Shown: one piece after another, positions 29,450 to 38,060 of the stretch | Numbering within the stretch: the first letter of the stretch is position 1 | How the letters are laid out: each line of letters opens with the position of its first letter | Assembly: GCA_947475735.1 (NCBI GenBank) | Contig: CANJLQ010000007.1 | Location: 124,001 to 188,000 of the forward strand | Source: Caulobacteraceae bacterium | GTDB lineage: Bacteria; Pseudomonadota; Alphaproteobacteria; Caulobacterales; Caulobacteraceae | Direction of reading: 5' to 3' | DNA length: 64,000 bases | The notes under the pieces: model-generated | The model's input: only the letters and a program-made list of their open reading frames with translations | Databases searched by the model: none | What the model was told of the DNA's origin: nothing | Program-made: the position numbers and the translations under genes

Positions 29450-30105
29450 CCTTCACGACGCATCCGGTCCTGACGGGCCCGTTCCCGGTCGTTGTCGGCA
29501 GGGGCGGCGATGGCGGCCGTTTCAACGGCGCCGGCGCGGACATAGCGGCTCGAGATCGCGCCGGATGGCGAATGGCGCGTGCTCTCCAGCCGCCAGGTGC
29601 CGGGAGCGTGTCCCTCGCGGAACAGCCGCTTGCCCTGGCCCAGCACCACCGGAAACACCATCAGCGTCATCTCGTCGATCAGATCCGCCGCCAGCAGAGC
29701 CTGGAGCAACTTACCACTGCCCTGGATCAACAGGTCGCGGTCGCCCGAGGCCTTCAGCCGCCGCACGGCTTCCGCGGGGTCTCCGTCCAGTCGGTGGCTG
29801 TTGGCCCACGTCAGAGGCGTTTCCGGCCCCGCCACCACGAACTTGTCGATCGCATTGAAGGTTCGACCGATCTCGTCGTCCTGATCCGGCCAGTGGGCGG
29901 CGAAGATCTCATAGGTCTTGCGGCCCAGCAGCAGGTCGTAGTCTGCGCCGATCCACTCCCCCATCATCTCGCCCACGGTCTCGTCGGCCAGCGGTGCAAG
30001 CCAGCCACCGAACGGGAAGCCGCCGGTCCAGTCCTCGGTCGGGCCGCCCGGGGCCTGCATGACGCCGTCGAGCGTCAGGAAGGTCGACAATCTGAGCCTG
30101 CGCAT
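29446..30105 (-). CDS. dihydrofolate reductase-like (RibD C-terminal) protein
   Basis: A 219-residue minus-strand protein with the start MRRLRLSTFLTLDGVMQ, the usual opening of the YyaP/YwjB-type DHFR-like family. Other recognisable parts are DYDLLLGRKTYEIFA, then LLIQGSGKLLQALL and VVLGQGKRLF. These are likely NADPH-dependent reductases of unknown substrate, not folA itself. It is the last gene of the ArsR-led minus-strand operon, two bases after the VOC gene. The start was set by family alignment; the frame upstream is open but is antisense to nothing useful. It overlaps the convergent hydrolase gene by four bases. Confidence 0.85.
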   Translation of the reverse strand: MRRLRLSTFLTLDGVMQAPGGPTEDWTGGFPFGGWLAPLADETVGEMMGEWIGADYDLLLGRKTYEIFAAHWPDQDDEIGRTFNAIDKFVVAGPETPLTWANSHRLDGDPAEAVRRLKASGDRDLLIQGSGKLLQALLAADLIDEMTLMVFPVVLGQGKRLFREGHAPGTWRLESTRHSPSGAISSRYVRAGAVETAAIAAPADNDRERARQDRMRREG

Positions 30106-30107
30106 CC

Positions 30108-30551
30108 TCAGGCCTGCCCGGGCGTCCAGCCCTCGGCGGGAATGACATTGACCATCCACGGGACGCCGAACTTGTCGGTCAGGCTGCCGTAGCCGGGCGA
30201 CCAGAAGGTCTCGCCGAAGGCCATGCCGACCTTGCCGCCTTCGGACAGATCTTCGAACACGCGAAGGGCCTTTCCGGCATCGTCGAAATGCACCGTCACG
30301 TCGAACCCGTTCTTGGGCTTGTCGATGTTGGGGGCGAACTCGGGCGGCAGATCCGCGCCCATGATCGCCTGGTCGCCCACGTCCATCCAGCAGTGCATCA
30401 GCCAGTCCTTGTACTGGGGCGGGATCGGCATGTCGGGCGGGCCGTCGCCGAACGGCATGGCCGCCGTGATCTTGCCGCCCAGGACCCGGGCATAGAAGCC
30501 GAACGCTTCGCGGCAGTTTCCCTGAAAGCTCAGGCTCGTCACGATCTTCAT
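30108..30551 (-). CDS. VOC/PhnB-like glyoxalase-fold protein
   Basis: The 147-residue product starts MKIVTSLSFQGNCREAFGFY and contains MPFGDGPPDMP and the C-terminal GSLTDKFGVPWMVN, characteristic of the PhnB/3-demethylubiquinone-methyltransferase-like branch of the VOC superfamily. These are frequent partners of AHSA1/SRPBCC proteins and ArsR regulators in operons like this one. Specific substrate unknown. A good ribosome binding site (GGAGAG) lies seven bases upstream. Confidence 0.88.
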   Translation of the reverse strand: MKIVTSLSFQGNCREAFGFYARVLGGKITAAMPFGDGPPDMPIPPQYKDWLMHCWMDVGDQAIMGADLPPEFAPNIDKPKNGFDVTVHFDDAGKALRVFEDLSEGGKVGMAFGETFWSPGYGSLTDKFGVPWMVNVIPAEGWTPGQA

Positions 30552-30573
30552 GGTCGTCTCTCCTGGTTTTGGG

Positions 30574-31068
30574 TCAGTCGGGGTTGGCGGCCAGCCAGGC
30601 CTCGAGCCTGTCCAGCGTGGAGTTCCAGCCGTATTCGTGGCCCGTCAGGCTGCGCTCGGACTTCAGGCCCTCGTGGGTGAACTCCATGCGGGTGCGACCG
30701 TCGTCGGTCTCGTGCAGCAGCACCGTGACCAGGGTGTCGGCGGGTGGGCCGTCCTCGTGGCTTTCGTCCCACTTGAAGGTGAAGACCAGGCGTTCGGGTT
30801 CGACGATCTCGCGGTAATGGCCGCCCTGCCACAGGTCCTCGCCGGTCTCGACCGATCGCAGGCAGGCCCGCCATTCGCCGCCGACGCGGAGGTCGTTGAA
30901 CCCCTCGACCATCGGCCATTCGACCGGGCCCAGCCAGTTCACCCGCATCTCCGGCCGCGTCCAGGCCATCCAGACGAGGGCGCGCGGCGCGGCGAAGGTG
31001 CGCGTCAGATCCAGCCGATGCGGCAGCAGCGGCGGCAGATCGGGCAGGGCGGTCTCGACCAGGGACAT
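30574..31068 (-). CDS. SRPBCC (AHSA1-type) protein
   Basis: The 164-residue protein belongs to the START/SRPBCC superfamily, AHSA1-like branch: RTFAAPRALVWMAWTRPEMRVNWLGP near the N-terminus, EFTHEGL and the WNSTLDRLEAWLAAN C-terminal helix. Related proteins bind hydrophobic ligands; a true Hsp90 co-chaperone role is not implied. It lies one base after the preceding SRPBCC gene in the arsR operon. Function unknown. Confidence 0.87.
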   Translation of the reverse strand: MSLVETALPDLPPLLPHRLDLTRTFAAPRALVWMAWTRPEMRVNWLGPVEWPMVEGFNDLRVGGEWRACLRSVETGEDLWQGGHYREIVEPERLVFTFKWDESHEDGPPADTLVTVLLHETDDGRTRMEFTHEGLKSERSLTGHEYGWNSTLDRLEAWLAANPD

Positions 31069-31069
31069 G

Positions 31070-31573
31070 TCACAGGCTCGGCAGGATGGCGTTCAGCTGG
31101 TCGGCGACCGTGCCCCAGCCGTCGTGGAAGCCCATCGCCTCGTGCTGCTTCATCGTCTCCTCCGACCAGTGTCGGGCGGTGGCGACATATCGGGTCTTGC
31201 CGTCCTCCAGAGGCGTCAGCTCGATCTCGGCGACCATGAAGGGCAGACCGGCGGGCAGCCACCCCTTCACGAAGGCGTCCGTGGTGATCCAGCGGCGGTG
31301 CGGCTCCACCAGCAGGAAGACGCCGTCGTTCGGCATGACCTCGCCGTCGGGGCCGTGCATGGTGAAGGCGAACCGGCCGCCGACCTCCGGCTCGATCACC
31401 GGGGCCGTGATCGACCACGGCTTGGGACAAAACCACTGCGCCAGGATCTCAGGCGTCATCCACGCCTTCCAGATCTTTTCCGGCGTGCCGTTCAGGACCC
31501 GCTCCAGCACCAGGGCGTGGTTGTCCGCGCCGGTGGCGACGCAGGGGTCGATGGTGTCAGTTTCGTGGGCCAC
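31070..31573 (-). CDS. SRPBCC (AHSA1-type) protein, second copy
   Basis: The 167-residue protein has LERVLNGTPEKIWKAWMTPEILAQWF, EVGGRFAFTMHGPDG and the C-terminal WGTVADQLNAIL segment, the same AHSA1-like family as the next gene but only distantly similar to it. I chose the GTG at 31573 (VAHETDTID) because an AAGGGGA site lies just upstream; this start overlaps the arsR stop by 17 bases, giving tight coupling. Function unknown. Confidence 0.85.
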   Translation of the reverse strand: MAHETDTIDPCVATGADNHALVLERVLNGTPEKIWKAWMTPEILAQWFCPKPWSITAPVIEPEVGGRFAFTMHGPDGEVMPNDGVFLLVEPHRRWITTDAFVKGWLPAGLPFMVAEIELTPLEDGKTRYVATARHWSEETMKQHEAMGFHDGWGTVADQLNAILPSL

Positions 31574-31904
31574 GAGGGTCCCCTTTCTGGATCTTGTTGA
31601 GGTAGGCATCGAGACGGTCGAAGCTGGCATCCCAGTATCGCCGATAGTGTTCCAGCCATTCGGCCACGCCTCTCAGGCCCATTGGCTCCAGTCGGGCAGG
31701 CCGCCACTGGGCTTCCCGGCCCCGGGTGATGAGACCCGCCTTCTCCAGCACTTTCAGATGTTTGGAGACGGCGGGTAGACTCATGTCGAAGGGAGCCGCC
31801 AGGTCGTTGACGCTGGCCTCGCCTTCGCACAGCCGCGCAAGGATCGCCCGACGGGTCGGGTCGGCCAGGGCGGCGAACTTGGCGGAGAGGTCGTCGGTCT
31901 GCAT
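31557..31904 (-). CDS. ArsR-family transcriptional regulator
   Basis: The 115-residue winged-helix regulator begins MQTDDLSAKFAALADPTRRAIL, followed by the recognition helix SLPAVSKHLKVLEKAGLI and the C-terminal WLEHYRRYWDASFDRLDAYL tail. This branch (YgaV/SdpR-like, without obvious metal-binding cysteines) is repeatedly linked to AHSA1/SRPBCC genes. As first gene of the operon it probably represses its own promoter, where two TTTAACCGA motifs occur. Confidence 0.9.
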   Translation of the reverse strand: MQTDDLSAKFAALADPTRRAILARLCEGEASVNDLAAPFDMSLPAVSKHLKVLEKAGLITRGREAQWRPARLEPMGLRGVAEWLEHYRRYWDASFDRLDAYLNKIQKGDPRGPRN

Positions 31905-31928
31905 GGCGCGGCTTTGCGTTGAACTGAT

Positions 31929-31982
31929 CGGTTAAATGCGCCCAGCGTGTCGTGTTGTCAACCGCTCGGTTAAATTAACACG
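31929..31982 (-). promoter_or_regulatory. promoter/operator region of the arsR operon
   Basis: Upstream of arsR the plus strand shows CGGTTAAAT at 31929-31937 and again at 31967-31975, 38 bases apart. Read on the minus strand they are TTTAACCGA direct repeats. The upstream copy is also part of an inverted repeat AACCG-AG-CGGTT that overlaps a TTGACA -35 box; a 17-base spacer then leads to CATTTA, which overlaps the second copy. A repressor binding both would cover the promoter, fitting ArsR autoregulation. Sequence-based inference. Confidence 0.5.
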
Positions 31983-32034
31983 CGGAACGAGGGCCCGACG
32001 CTGTCGTTGATGCCGCTCACACCGGAGATCTCCC

Positions 32035-32646
32035 ATGCGCGCCGTCATCCTGAACTGCACCCTCAAGCCCTCGCCGGGGACGTCCAACACCGAGGCACTG
32101 GCCAAGGTCGTCATCGCCGAGCTTGAAAAGGGTGGAGCCAGCGTCGAGATGATCCGGCTGGTCGATCTGAACATCAAACCCGGCGTCAGCGCCGACGAGG
32201 GCGAGGGCGACGACTGGCCTTCGGTCGACGCCAAGCTGAAGGCGGCCGACATCGTGATCTTCGCCACCCCGACGTGGCTGGGTCAGATGTCCAGTGTCTG
32301 CCTGCGCGCCCTGGAACGCCTCGACGCCTGGTTCGCGGAGACCGACGACAGCGGCCGACCGATCGCCTTCGGCAAGGTCGCCGGGGTCGTCGTGACCGGC
32401 AACGAGGACGGTGCCCACAACATCGTCGCCACCGTCTGTCAGGGCCTGATCGACATGGGCTTCACCATTCCGGGCCAGTCCTGGACATACTGGCACCTCG
32501 GGCCGGGACCGGGGCCCGACTACACCGAAACGGATCAGGGGCACGACTATTCCGACCGGGTCGGGCGCAACGCCGCGCGCAACCTGCTGGCCATCGCCAA
32601 GGCGATCACGCCCGATACCTATCCGGTTCCGGAAAGCGGGGAGTAG
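32035..32646 (+). CDS. flavodoxin-fold NAD(P)H-dependent reductase
   Basis: The 203-residue protein starts MRAVILNCTLKPSPGTSNTEALA, the usual FMN phosphate-binding loop of the NADPH-dependent FMN reductase family, and contains ADIVIFATPTWLGQMSS, a typical flavin-binding segment, plus GVVVTGNEDGAHN. It probably reduces quinones or other electron acceptors with FMN. It is divergent from arsR across a 130-base regulatory region, so it could share the control. No partner gene follows directly. Confidence 0.87.
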   Translation: MRAVILNCTLKPSPGTSNTEALAKVVIAELEKGGASVEMIRLVDLNIKPGVSADEGEGDDWPSVDAKLKAADIVIFATPTWLGQMSSVCLRALERLDAWFAETDDSGRPIAFGKVAGVVVTGNEDGAHNIVATVCQGLIDMGFTIPGQSWTYWHLGPGPGPDYTETDQGHDYSDRVGRNAARNLLAIAKAITPDTYPVPESGE

Positions 32647-32670
32647 GGTCGGGATCCAACAACCCCTCCG

Positions 32671-32797
32671 TCATCCTCGGACTTGATCCGAGGATCGGAG
32701 GCGGTGGCGAAGGCGGCGTTGAGGGGCTAGACCGAACGTCGACCCCGTCACGCTCGCTGCGGACCATCGGATCCTCGGATCACGTCCGAGGATCACG
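32671..32797 (+). repeat. REP-like element: two inverted palindromes (copy 2)
   Basis: CCTCGGACTTGATCCGAGG at 32675-32693 is identical to the left arm at 3730, and CCTCGGATCACGTCCGAGG at 32773-32791 differs by one base from the right arm at 3829. The outer flanks CGTCATC and GATCACGG are also mutually complementary with one mismatch. The loop of about 80 bases is different in sequence from copy 1, so the arms are what is conserved. Confidence 0.85.
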
Positions 32798-32816
32798 GCG
32801 GGGAGGAGACATCGCC

Positions 32817-33275
32817 GTGCTGATTCCCTTGATCGCCGCTCTGGCCCTCCAGTCCGCCCCGGACCCCGCTCAGGCCGAGGTCGCCGCCGTCCTCGATCAA
32901 CTGAACGCCGCCTCTTCCGCCGCCGACGCAGAGGCCTACTTCGCCCTCTATACGCCGGACGCCCGGTTCGTCGGCACCGATGCCACGGAGCACTGGACCA
33001 TCGACGAGCTCCGCCAGTACGCGGCAGGGTCCTTCGGGAGCGGCCGGGGCTGGTCCTATCCGGCGACGGAGCGAACCATCACCATCGCGCCCATCGAATG
33101 CCGCTGCATCGCCTGGTTCGAGGAGAAGCTGGTCAACGCCAGCTATGGCGTGACCCGGGGTTCGGGTGTTCTGCGCCTGACGGACGACGGCTGGAAGATC
33201 GAGCAGTACGTCCTCAGCTTCGCCGTGCCCAACGATCGGGCCGACGCCGTCGTGGACGTCATCCAGGGCGACTGA
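32817..33275 (+). CDS. secreted NTF2-like (SnoaL-type) protein
   Basis: The 152-residue product starts at GTG after a strong GGGAGGAGA site and begins MLIPLIAALALQSAPDPAQAEV, a short possible signal peptide. The mature part has VLDQLNAASSAADAEAYFALYTPDARFVGTDATEHW, typical of the NTF2-like DUF4440/SnoaL-3 group, and ends with a strand region. Substrate unknown. It is co-transcribed with recO by the TGATG overlap, an association probably due to position. Confidence 0.83.
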   Translation: MLIPLIAALALQSAPDPAQAEVAAVLDQLNAASSAADAEAYFALYTPDARFVGTDATEHWTIDELRQYAAGSFGSGRGWSYPATERTITIAPIECRCIAWFEEKLVNASYGVTRGSGVLRLTDDGWKIEQYVLSFAVPNDRADAVVDVIQGD

Positions 33276-34006
33276 TGGAGTTTCACGAGGAAGCCTACGT
33301 CCTTTCAGCGCGGGCTCATGGCGACACGGGCGTCGTCGTGGACCTGTTGACCGAAACCCACGGCCGTCACGCCGCCTATATCGCGGGAGGCGCCTCCCGG
33401 CGGATGAAGCCGTTCCTTCAGGCGGGGGCGCGGGTCATCGCCGACTATCGCGCGCGGACCTCCGACCATCTGGGCTCGGCCCGGCTGGAGCCGGTGGGCG
33501 AGGGGCCCAGCGTCCTGTTCGACGACCCCCTGGCCCTTGCGGGTCTCGCGGCGGCGGCGGCGGTCGCTCAGGGAGCCTTGCCGGAACGAGAGGCGCATCC
33601 GGGGGCTTTCCTGGCCTTTGAGGCCATGATGGCGGCGTTCGAGATCCCTGAAGTCTGGCCTGCGATTTTCGTGAGATTCGAGGCCGGTCTGCTGGAAGAT
33701 CTCGGGTTCGGACTGGACCTCGGATCGTGCGCGGTGACCGGATCCGTGGACGACCTGATCTGGGTCAGCCCCCGCACAGGCCGGGCGGTGAGTGCGGACG
33801 CCGGCCGACCTTATGCTGACAAGCTTCTGAAACTGCCGCCCTTCCTGCTGGGGGCTCAGGCGGGTTTGGCCCAAGGCGACGTGCGGTCCGGTTTCGATCT
33901 GACCGGTCATTTCCTGGAGCAGTTCGTGTTCCACCCCCAGAACAGGCCCATTCCCGCAGCCCGCGTCTGGATGATCGAGCGACTGGGCGAAGCCGGTCGG
34001 CTCTAG
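33275..34006 (+). CDS. recO: DNA repair protein RecO
   Basis: The 243-residue protein starts MEFHEEAYVLSARAHGDTGVVVDLLTETHGRH, the OB-fold opening of RecO, followed by GGASRR and FLQAGARVIADYR. The helical C-terminal part includes the FEAGLLEDLGFGLDL block, typical of the family. It acts with RecR in loading RecA on SSB-coated DNA. The start overlaps the previous stop as TGATG; the usual era neighbour is about 5 kb upstream. Confidence 0.94.
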   Translation: MEFHEEAYVLSARAHGDTGVVVDLLTETHGRHAAYIAGGASRRMKPFLQAGARVIADYRARTSDHLGSARLEPVGEGPSVLFDDPLALAGLAAAAAVAQGALPEREAHPGAFLAFEAMMAAFEIPEVWPAIFVRFEAGLLEDLGFGLDLGSCAVTGSVDDLIWVSPRTGRAVSADAGRPYADKLLKLPPFLLGAQAGLAQGDVRSGFDLTGHFLEQFVFHPQNRPIPAARVWMIERLGEAGRL

Positions 34007-34070
34007 GTCGCGACAACGGGACCTTAAACGAATCTGGTTAGCGTGATCCCGAGCAGTCAGGATTCCGCGT

Positions 34071-35648
34071 ATGTCGTTCGATGCGTCCCTCCAAGAGGCA
34101 CACACTCTCGACCCCACCCGACGCCGGGTCGATTTGGGCACCTTCTTCGAGGTGTCGCTGGATCTGCTGATCATCCGCGACCTTGACGGCATGGTGGTGA
34201 AGGCCAGCCGGTCCTGGCTGACGACCCTGGGTCATGATCCGGCGGAGATGGTCGGCAAGTCGCTGCTCCGGCTGGTCCATCCCGACGACCTGCCGGGGAC
34301 CCAAGGCAGCGTCATCGAGGTCGAGACACGCAAGCCCGGCGCGCCGATCCTGGGCTTCCGCAATCGCTACAGACACCGGAACGGCGACTACCGAATCCTG
34401 GAATGGCGCGCCCAGCGGTTCGAGGATCGGATCTATGCCGTCGCCCGCGACGTCACCGAGCGCGTCGCCGAGGAGCGCGCCCTGGTTGAGGCCAAGGCGG
34501 CGGCGGAAGCGGCCAGCCAGGCCAAGTCCGACTTCCTCGCCAACATGAGCCACGAGATTCGCACGCCCCTGAACGGCGTGATCGGCATCGTCGACGCCCT
34601 GTCTCGCACGGCCATGACGCCCGAACAGGCCGAGATGGTGGCCCTGATCCGGCAGTCCGGCGTGACGCTGGAGCGGCTGGTGTCCGACGTGCTCGACGTC
34701 TCCAAGATCGAGGCCGGCCAGGTGACGCTGGAGGACCGGCCGTTCGACCTGGACGAAGCCTTCGTCTCCGCCGCCGAGGTCGCTCGCCAGAGAGCAGAGG
34801 ACAAGGGACTGACGTTCCAGCTGGAGCGTGGGCCCGACGTCACCGGCCTGTTCCGGGGGGACAGCACGCGGATCCGGCAGGTGGTGTCGAACCTGTTGTC
34901 CAACGCCATCAAGTTCACAGGCCAGGGCAGCGTCACCCTGAGGGTGGACCTGCAGCCGTTGGCCGACGGGACGGCGTGCCTCGCCTTCGACGTCGAGGAC
35001 ACCGGTGTGGGGTTCGACGCCGATCACGCCGGCCGTCTGTTCGAACGGTTCAACCAGGCCGACAGCAGCATCACCCGCCGGTTCGGCGGCACAGGGCTCG
35101 GCCTGTCGATCTGTCGCGCCCTGGTCGAGTTGATGGGCGGCGAGATTTCGGCCCTGTCGGAGCCCGGCGTGGGCAGTCGCTTCAGCGTCAAGTTGCCGTT
35201 GCGCCCCGCTGACGCCGATGCCCGGCCAGCCGCCATGTCCCCCGCGCGGCCGGTCGAATACGGGGCTGAGCGCCCGTTGCGTATCCTTCTGGCCGAGGAT
35301 CATCCGACGAATCGCCGAGTGGTCCAGCTGATCCTCGACGGCCACGACATCGACTTGACCATGGTCGAGGACGGCGCCCAGGCCGTGGCCGCCTTCGCCG
35401 GTGAACGGTTCGATTTGATCCTCATGGACATGCAGATGCCCGTGATGGACGGCCTGACGGCCACACGGGCCATCCGCGGCCTGGAAGCCGCGCGGCAGCC
35501 CGCGCGCATTCCGATCGTCATCCTCAGCGCCAACGCCATGCCCGAGCACCACGCGCAGGCCCTGGCCGCCGGTGCCGATCTGCACCTTCCAAAGCCGATC
35601 ACGGCCGAGACCCTGCTGGGCGGAATAAACGCGGCCCTCGGCGCCTGA
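34071..35648 (+). CDS. hybrid sensor histidine kinase with PAS and receiver domains
   Basis: The 525-residue protein has a PAS domain (about residues 22-128), a HisKA dimerisation domain with NMSHEIRTPLNG (phosphorylated His161), and an ATPase domain with NLLSNAIKF, GVGFD and GTGLGLSI boxes. A receiver domain follows from about residue 400 with LLAEDHPTNRR and the phosphoacceptor Asp453 in LILMDMQMPVMDG. There is no transmembrane helix, so it is cytosolic. The signal sensed is unknown, and no cognate response regulator is adjacent. The C-terminal receiver could act as a phosphorelay step. Confidence 0.93.
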   Translation: MSFDASLQEAHTLDPTRRRVDLGTFFEVSLDLLIIRDLDGMVVKASRSWLTTLGHDPAEMVGKSLLRLVHPDDLPGTQGSVIEVETRKPGAPILGFRNRYRHRNGDYRILEWRAQRFEDRIYAVARDVTERVAEERALVEAKAAAEAASQAKSDFLANMSHEIRTPLNGVIGIVDALSRTAMTPEQAEMVALIRQSGVTLERLVSDVLDVSKIEAGQVTLEDRPFDLDEAFVSAAEVARQRAEDKGLTFQLERGPDVTGLFRGDSTRIRQVVSNLLSNAIKFTGQGSVTLRVDLQPLADGTACLAFDVEDTGVGFDADHAGRLFERFNQADSSITRRFGGTGLGLSICRALVELMGGEISALSEPGVGSRFSVKLPLRPADADARPAAMSPARPVEYGAERPLRILLAEDHPTNRRVVQLILDGHDIDLTMVEDGAQAVAAFAGERFDLILMDMQMPVMDGLTATRAIRGLEAARQPARIPIVILSANAMPEHHAQALAAGADLHLPKPITAETLLGGINAALGA

Positions 35649-35797
35649 AGCGGGTGTCGCTGATCTCGATGTGCTGGTCGGCGTTCACGCGCGGGGAACC
35701 GGGGCCGTGTGCCCACCGGTCCCTTCGTAACGCCAGCGGTCGACCCACGGTCGGTACGGTCTAGACTCCCGGACCGAACCGGACGATTCGCAGGCCC

Positions 35798-38002
35798 ATG
35801 ACCATCCACACTCCGCCGCCCGAGGGCGGTCGCATCGTCGACGAGCCCATGGGCGAGGCGCTCAGCCGCCGCTATCTGGCTTACGCCCTGTCGACCATCA
35901 CCAATCGGGCCCTTCCGGACGTGCGCGACGGCTTCAAGCCGGTGCACCGCCGCATCCTGTACGCCATGCAGCAGATGCGGCTGAACCCGCAGGCCGCCGC
36001 CCGCAAATGCGCCAAGGTCGTGGGCGAGGTCATGGGCGGATACCACCCGCACGGCGACGCCTCGATCTATGACGCGCTGGTGCGCCTGGCCCAGGACTTC
36101 GCCCAGCGCTATCCGCTGGTGGACGGCCAGGGGAACTTCGGCAACATCGACGGCGATAACCCCGCCGCCATGCGCTACACCGAGTGCAAGCTGACGCCGG
36201 CGGCCATGCTGCTTATGGACGGAATCGATCAGGATTCCGTGGACTTCCGCCCCACCTATGACGATCAGGATGAAGAGCCGATCGTCCTGCCGGCGGGCTT
36301 TCCAAACCTCTTGGCCAACGGGTCTTCGGGCATCGCCGTGGGCATGGCGACCTCGATCCCGCCCCACAACGTCGGCGAACTGATCGACGCCTGTCTGGTG
36401 CTGCTGGACCGGCCCGACGCCACCACCGCCGAGCTGGTCGAGATCGTGCCTGGCCCGGACTTTCCCACCGGCGGCGTGGCGGTCGAGGGCCACGCCTCGA
36501 TCCTGGACGCCTATGAGACCGGCCGGGGCGGGGTGCGCTTGCGCGCCCGCTGGGAGCGCGAGCCTATGGAGCGCGGCGGCTGGCAGGCCGTCATCACCGA
36601 GGTTCCCTACCAGATCCAGAAGGGCAAGCTGATCGAACAGCTGGCCGAGCTTCTGGAGCAGAAGAAGCTGCCTCTCGTGGCCGATGTGCAGGACGAGTCG
36701 GCCGAGGACATCCGCATCGTCATCGAGCCCAAGAGCCGCAATGTCGATCCCGAGGCGATGATGGAGACCCTGTTCCGCCTGTCGGATCTGGAGGTTCGCT
36801 TCCCCATCAACATGAACGTGCTGGACGCCACCGGAACGCCGGGCGTCCTCGGGCTCAAGGCCTGTCTGCAGGCCTTCCTTGATCACCGGCGCGAGGTGCT
36901 GAACCGCCGGTCCCAGTGGCGGATCGAGAAGGTCGAAAAGCGTCTGCACCTGTTGGAAGGCCTCAGGATCGTCTTCCTGAACCTGGATGAGGTCATCCGA
37001 ATTGTCAGGGAGGAGGAACAGCCCAAGGCGGTCCTGATCGCCCGCTTCGGCCTGTCGGAGACCCAGGCTGATTTCATCCTGGACACCCGCCTGCGCCAGC
37101 TGGCGCGGATCGAGGAGGTGACGATCGAGAACGAATACAAGGCTCTGTCCGAAGAACTGGCGGCCCTGCGTTCGCTGTCGGCCTCTCCCGCCAAACAGTG
37201 GAAAGCGATCGGCAAGGAGCTGGAGGCGACCCGCAAGGCCCTGGTCTCGCCCCGCAGGACGACCATCGCCGAAGCCGTCGACTCCTCAGCCTTCGTCGCG
37301 CCCGAGGCCTACATCCCGAAAGAGGCGATCACCGTCATCCTGTCCGAGCGCGGCTGGATCCGCGCGGTGAAGGGCAAGGTCGAGGATCCGTCGGAGCTGA
37401 AGTTCAAGGAGGGTGACGCCCTCGGCTTCCTGGTCCCCGCCTACACGACCGACAAGCTGCTGGTGGCGGCTTCGGACGGTCGGGTCTTCACCGTGGGGGC
37501 CGACAAGCTGGCCTCGGGACGCGGCCACGGCGAGCCTTTGCGCCTGATGATCGAGCTGGAGGAGAGCGCCGGCATCGTCGCCGTTCTGGCGCATCAGCCG
37601 GGCGCGAAACTGCTGATCGCATCGAAGGCCGGCTACGGCTTCGTCGCGCCGGAGGACGAACTGCTGGCCAGCAAGCGGGGCGGCAAACAGGTGCTGAACG
37701 GTGATCTTCTGGCGGCCCTGCGTCTGGGCGCGGCCGACCACGTCGCGACCATCGGCGAGAACCTGAAGACCCTGATCTTCCCAGTGGCTGAACTGCCGGA
37801 AATGGGACGCGGCAAGGGCGTGAAGCTGCAGTCCTTCAAACAGGGCGGCCTGTCCGACATCGCGGTCTTCGACGGTGGCCATGGTCCCGAATGGGTCGAC
37901 GGCGGCGGGCGTCGACGCAACTGGCCCGACTGGAAGGATTGGCTGGGCAAACGCGCTGGCGCGGGGCGGATGGGTCCGAGGGGGCTGAGGAAGTTCAGAT
38001 AG
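35798..38002 (+). CDS. parC: DNA topoisomerase IV subunit A
   Basis: The 734-residue protein breaks and rejoins DNA to decatenate chromosomes. The block [35 protein letters not shown] is the usual start, the [26 protein letters not shown] quinolone-resistance region follows, and the active-site tyrosine is in AMRYTECKL. The C-terminal part is shorter than in GyrA and lacks the canonical GyrA box, which fits ParC. parE is not in the window. The 150 bases upstream hold no other gene. Confidence 0.94.
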   Translation: MTIHTPPPEGGRIVDEPMGEALSRRYLAYALSTITNRALPDVRDGFKPVHRRILYAMQQMRLNPQAAARKCAKVVGEVMGGYHPHGDASIYDALVRLAQDFAQRYPLVDGQGNFGNIDGDNPAAMRYTECKLTPAAMLLMDGIDQDSVDFRPTYDDQDEEPIVLPAGFPNLLANGSSGIAVGMATSIPPHNVGELIDACLVLLDRPDATTAELVEIVPGPDFPTGGVAVEGHASILDAYETGRGGVRLRARWEREPMERGGWQAVITEVPYQIQKGKLIEQLAELLEQKKLPLVADVQDESAEDIRIVIEPKSRNVDPEAMMETLFRLSDLEVRFPINMNVLDATGTPGVLGLKACLQAFLDHRREVLNRRSQWRIEKVEKRLHLLEGLRIVFLNLDEVIRIVREEEQPKAVLIARFGLSETQADFILDTRLRQLARIEEVTIENEYKALSEELAALRSLSASPAKQWKAIGKELEATRKALVSPRRTTIAEAVDSSAFVAPEAYIPKEAITVILSERGWIRAVKGKVEDPSELKFKEGDALGFLVPAYTTDKLLVAASDGRVFTVGADKLASGRGHGEPLRLMIELEESAGIVAVLAHQPGAKLLIASKAGYGFVAPEDELLASKRGGKQVLNGDLLAALRLGAADHVATIGENLKTLIFPVAELPEMGRGKGVKLQSFKQGGLSDIAVFDGGHGPEWVDGGGRRRNWPDWKDWLGKRAGAGRMGPRGLRKFR

Positions 38003-38060
38003 ATCGGGCGACCCGCAGGCCCAACGTCGAGGGCGTCCTCCGTCTAACCTTGTCGGCCCG

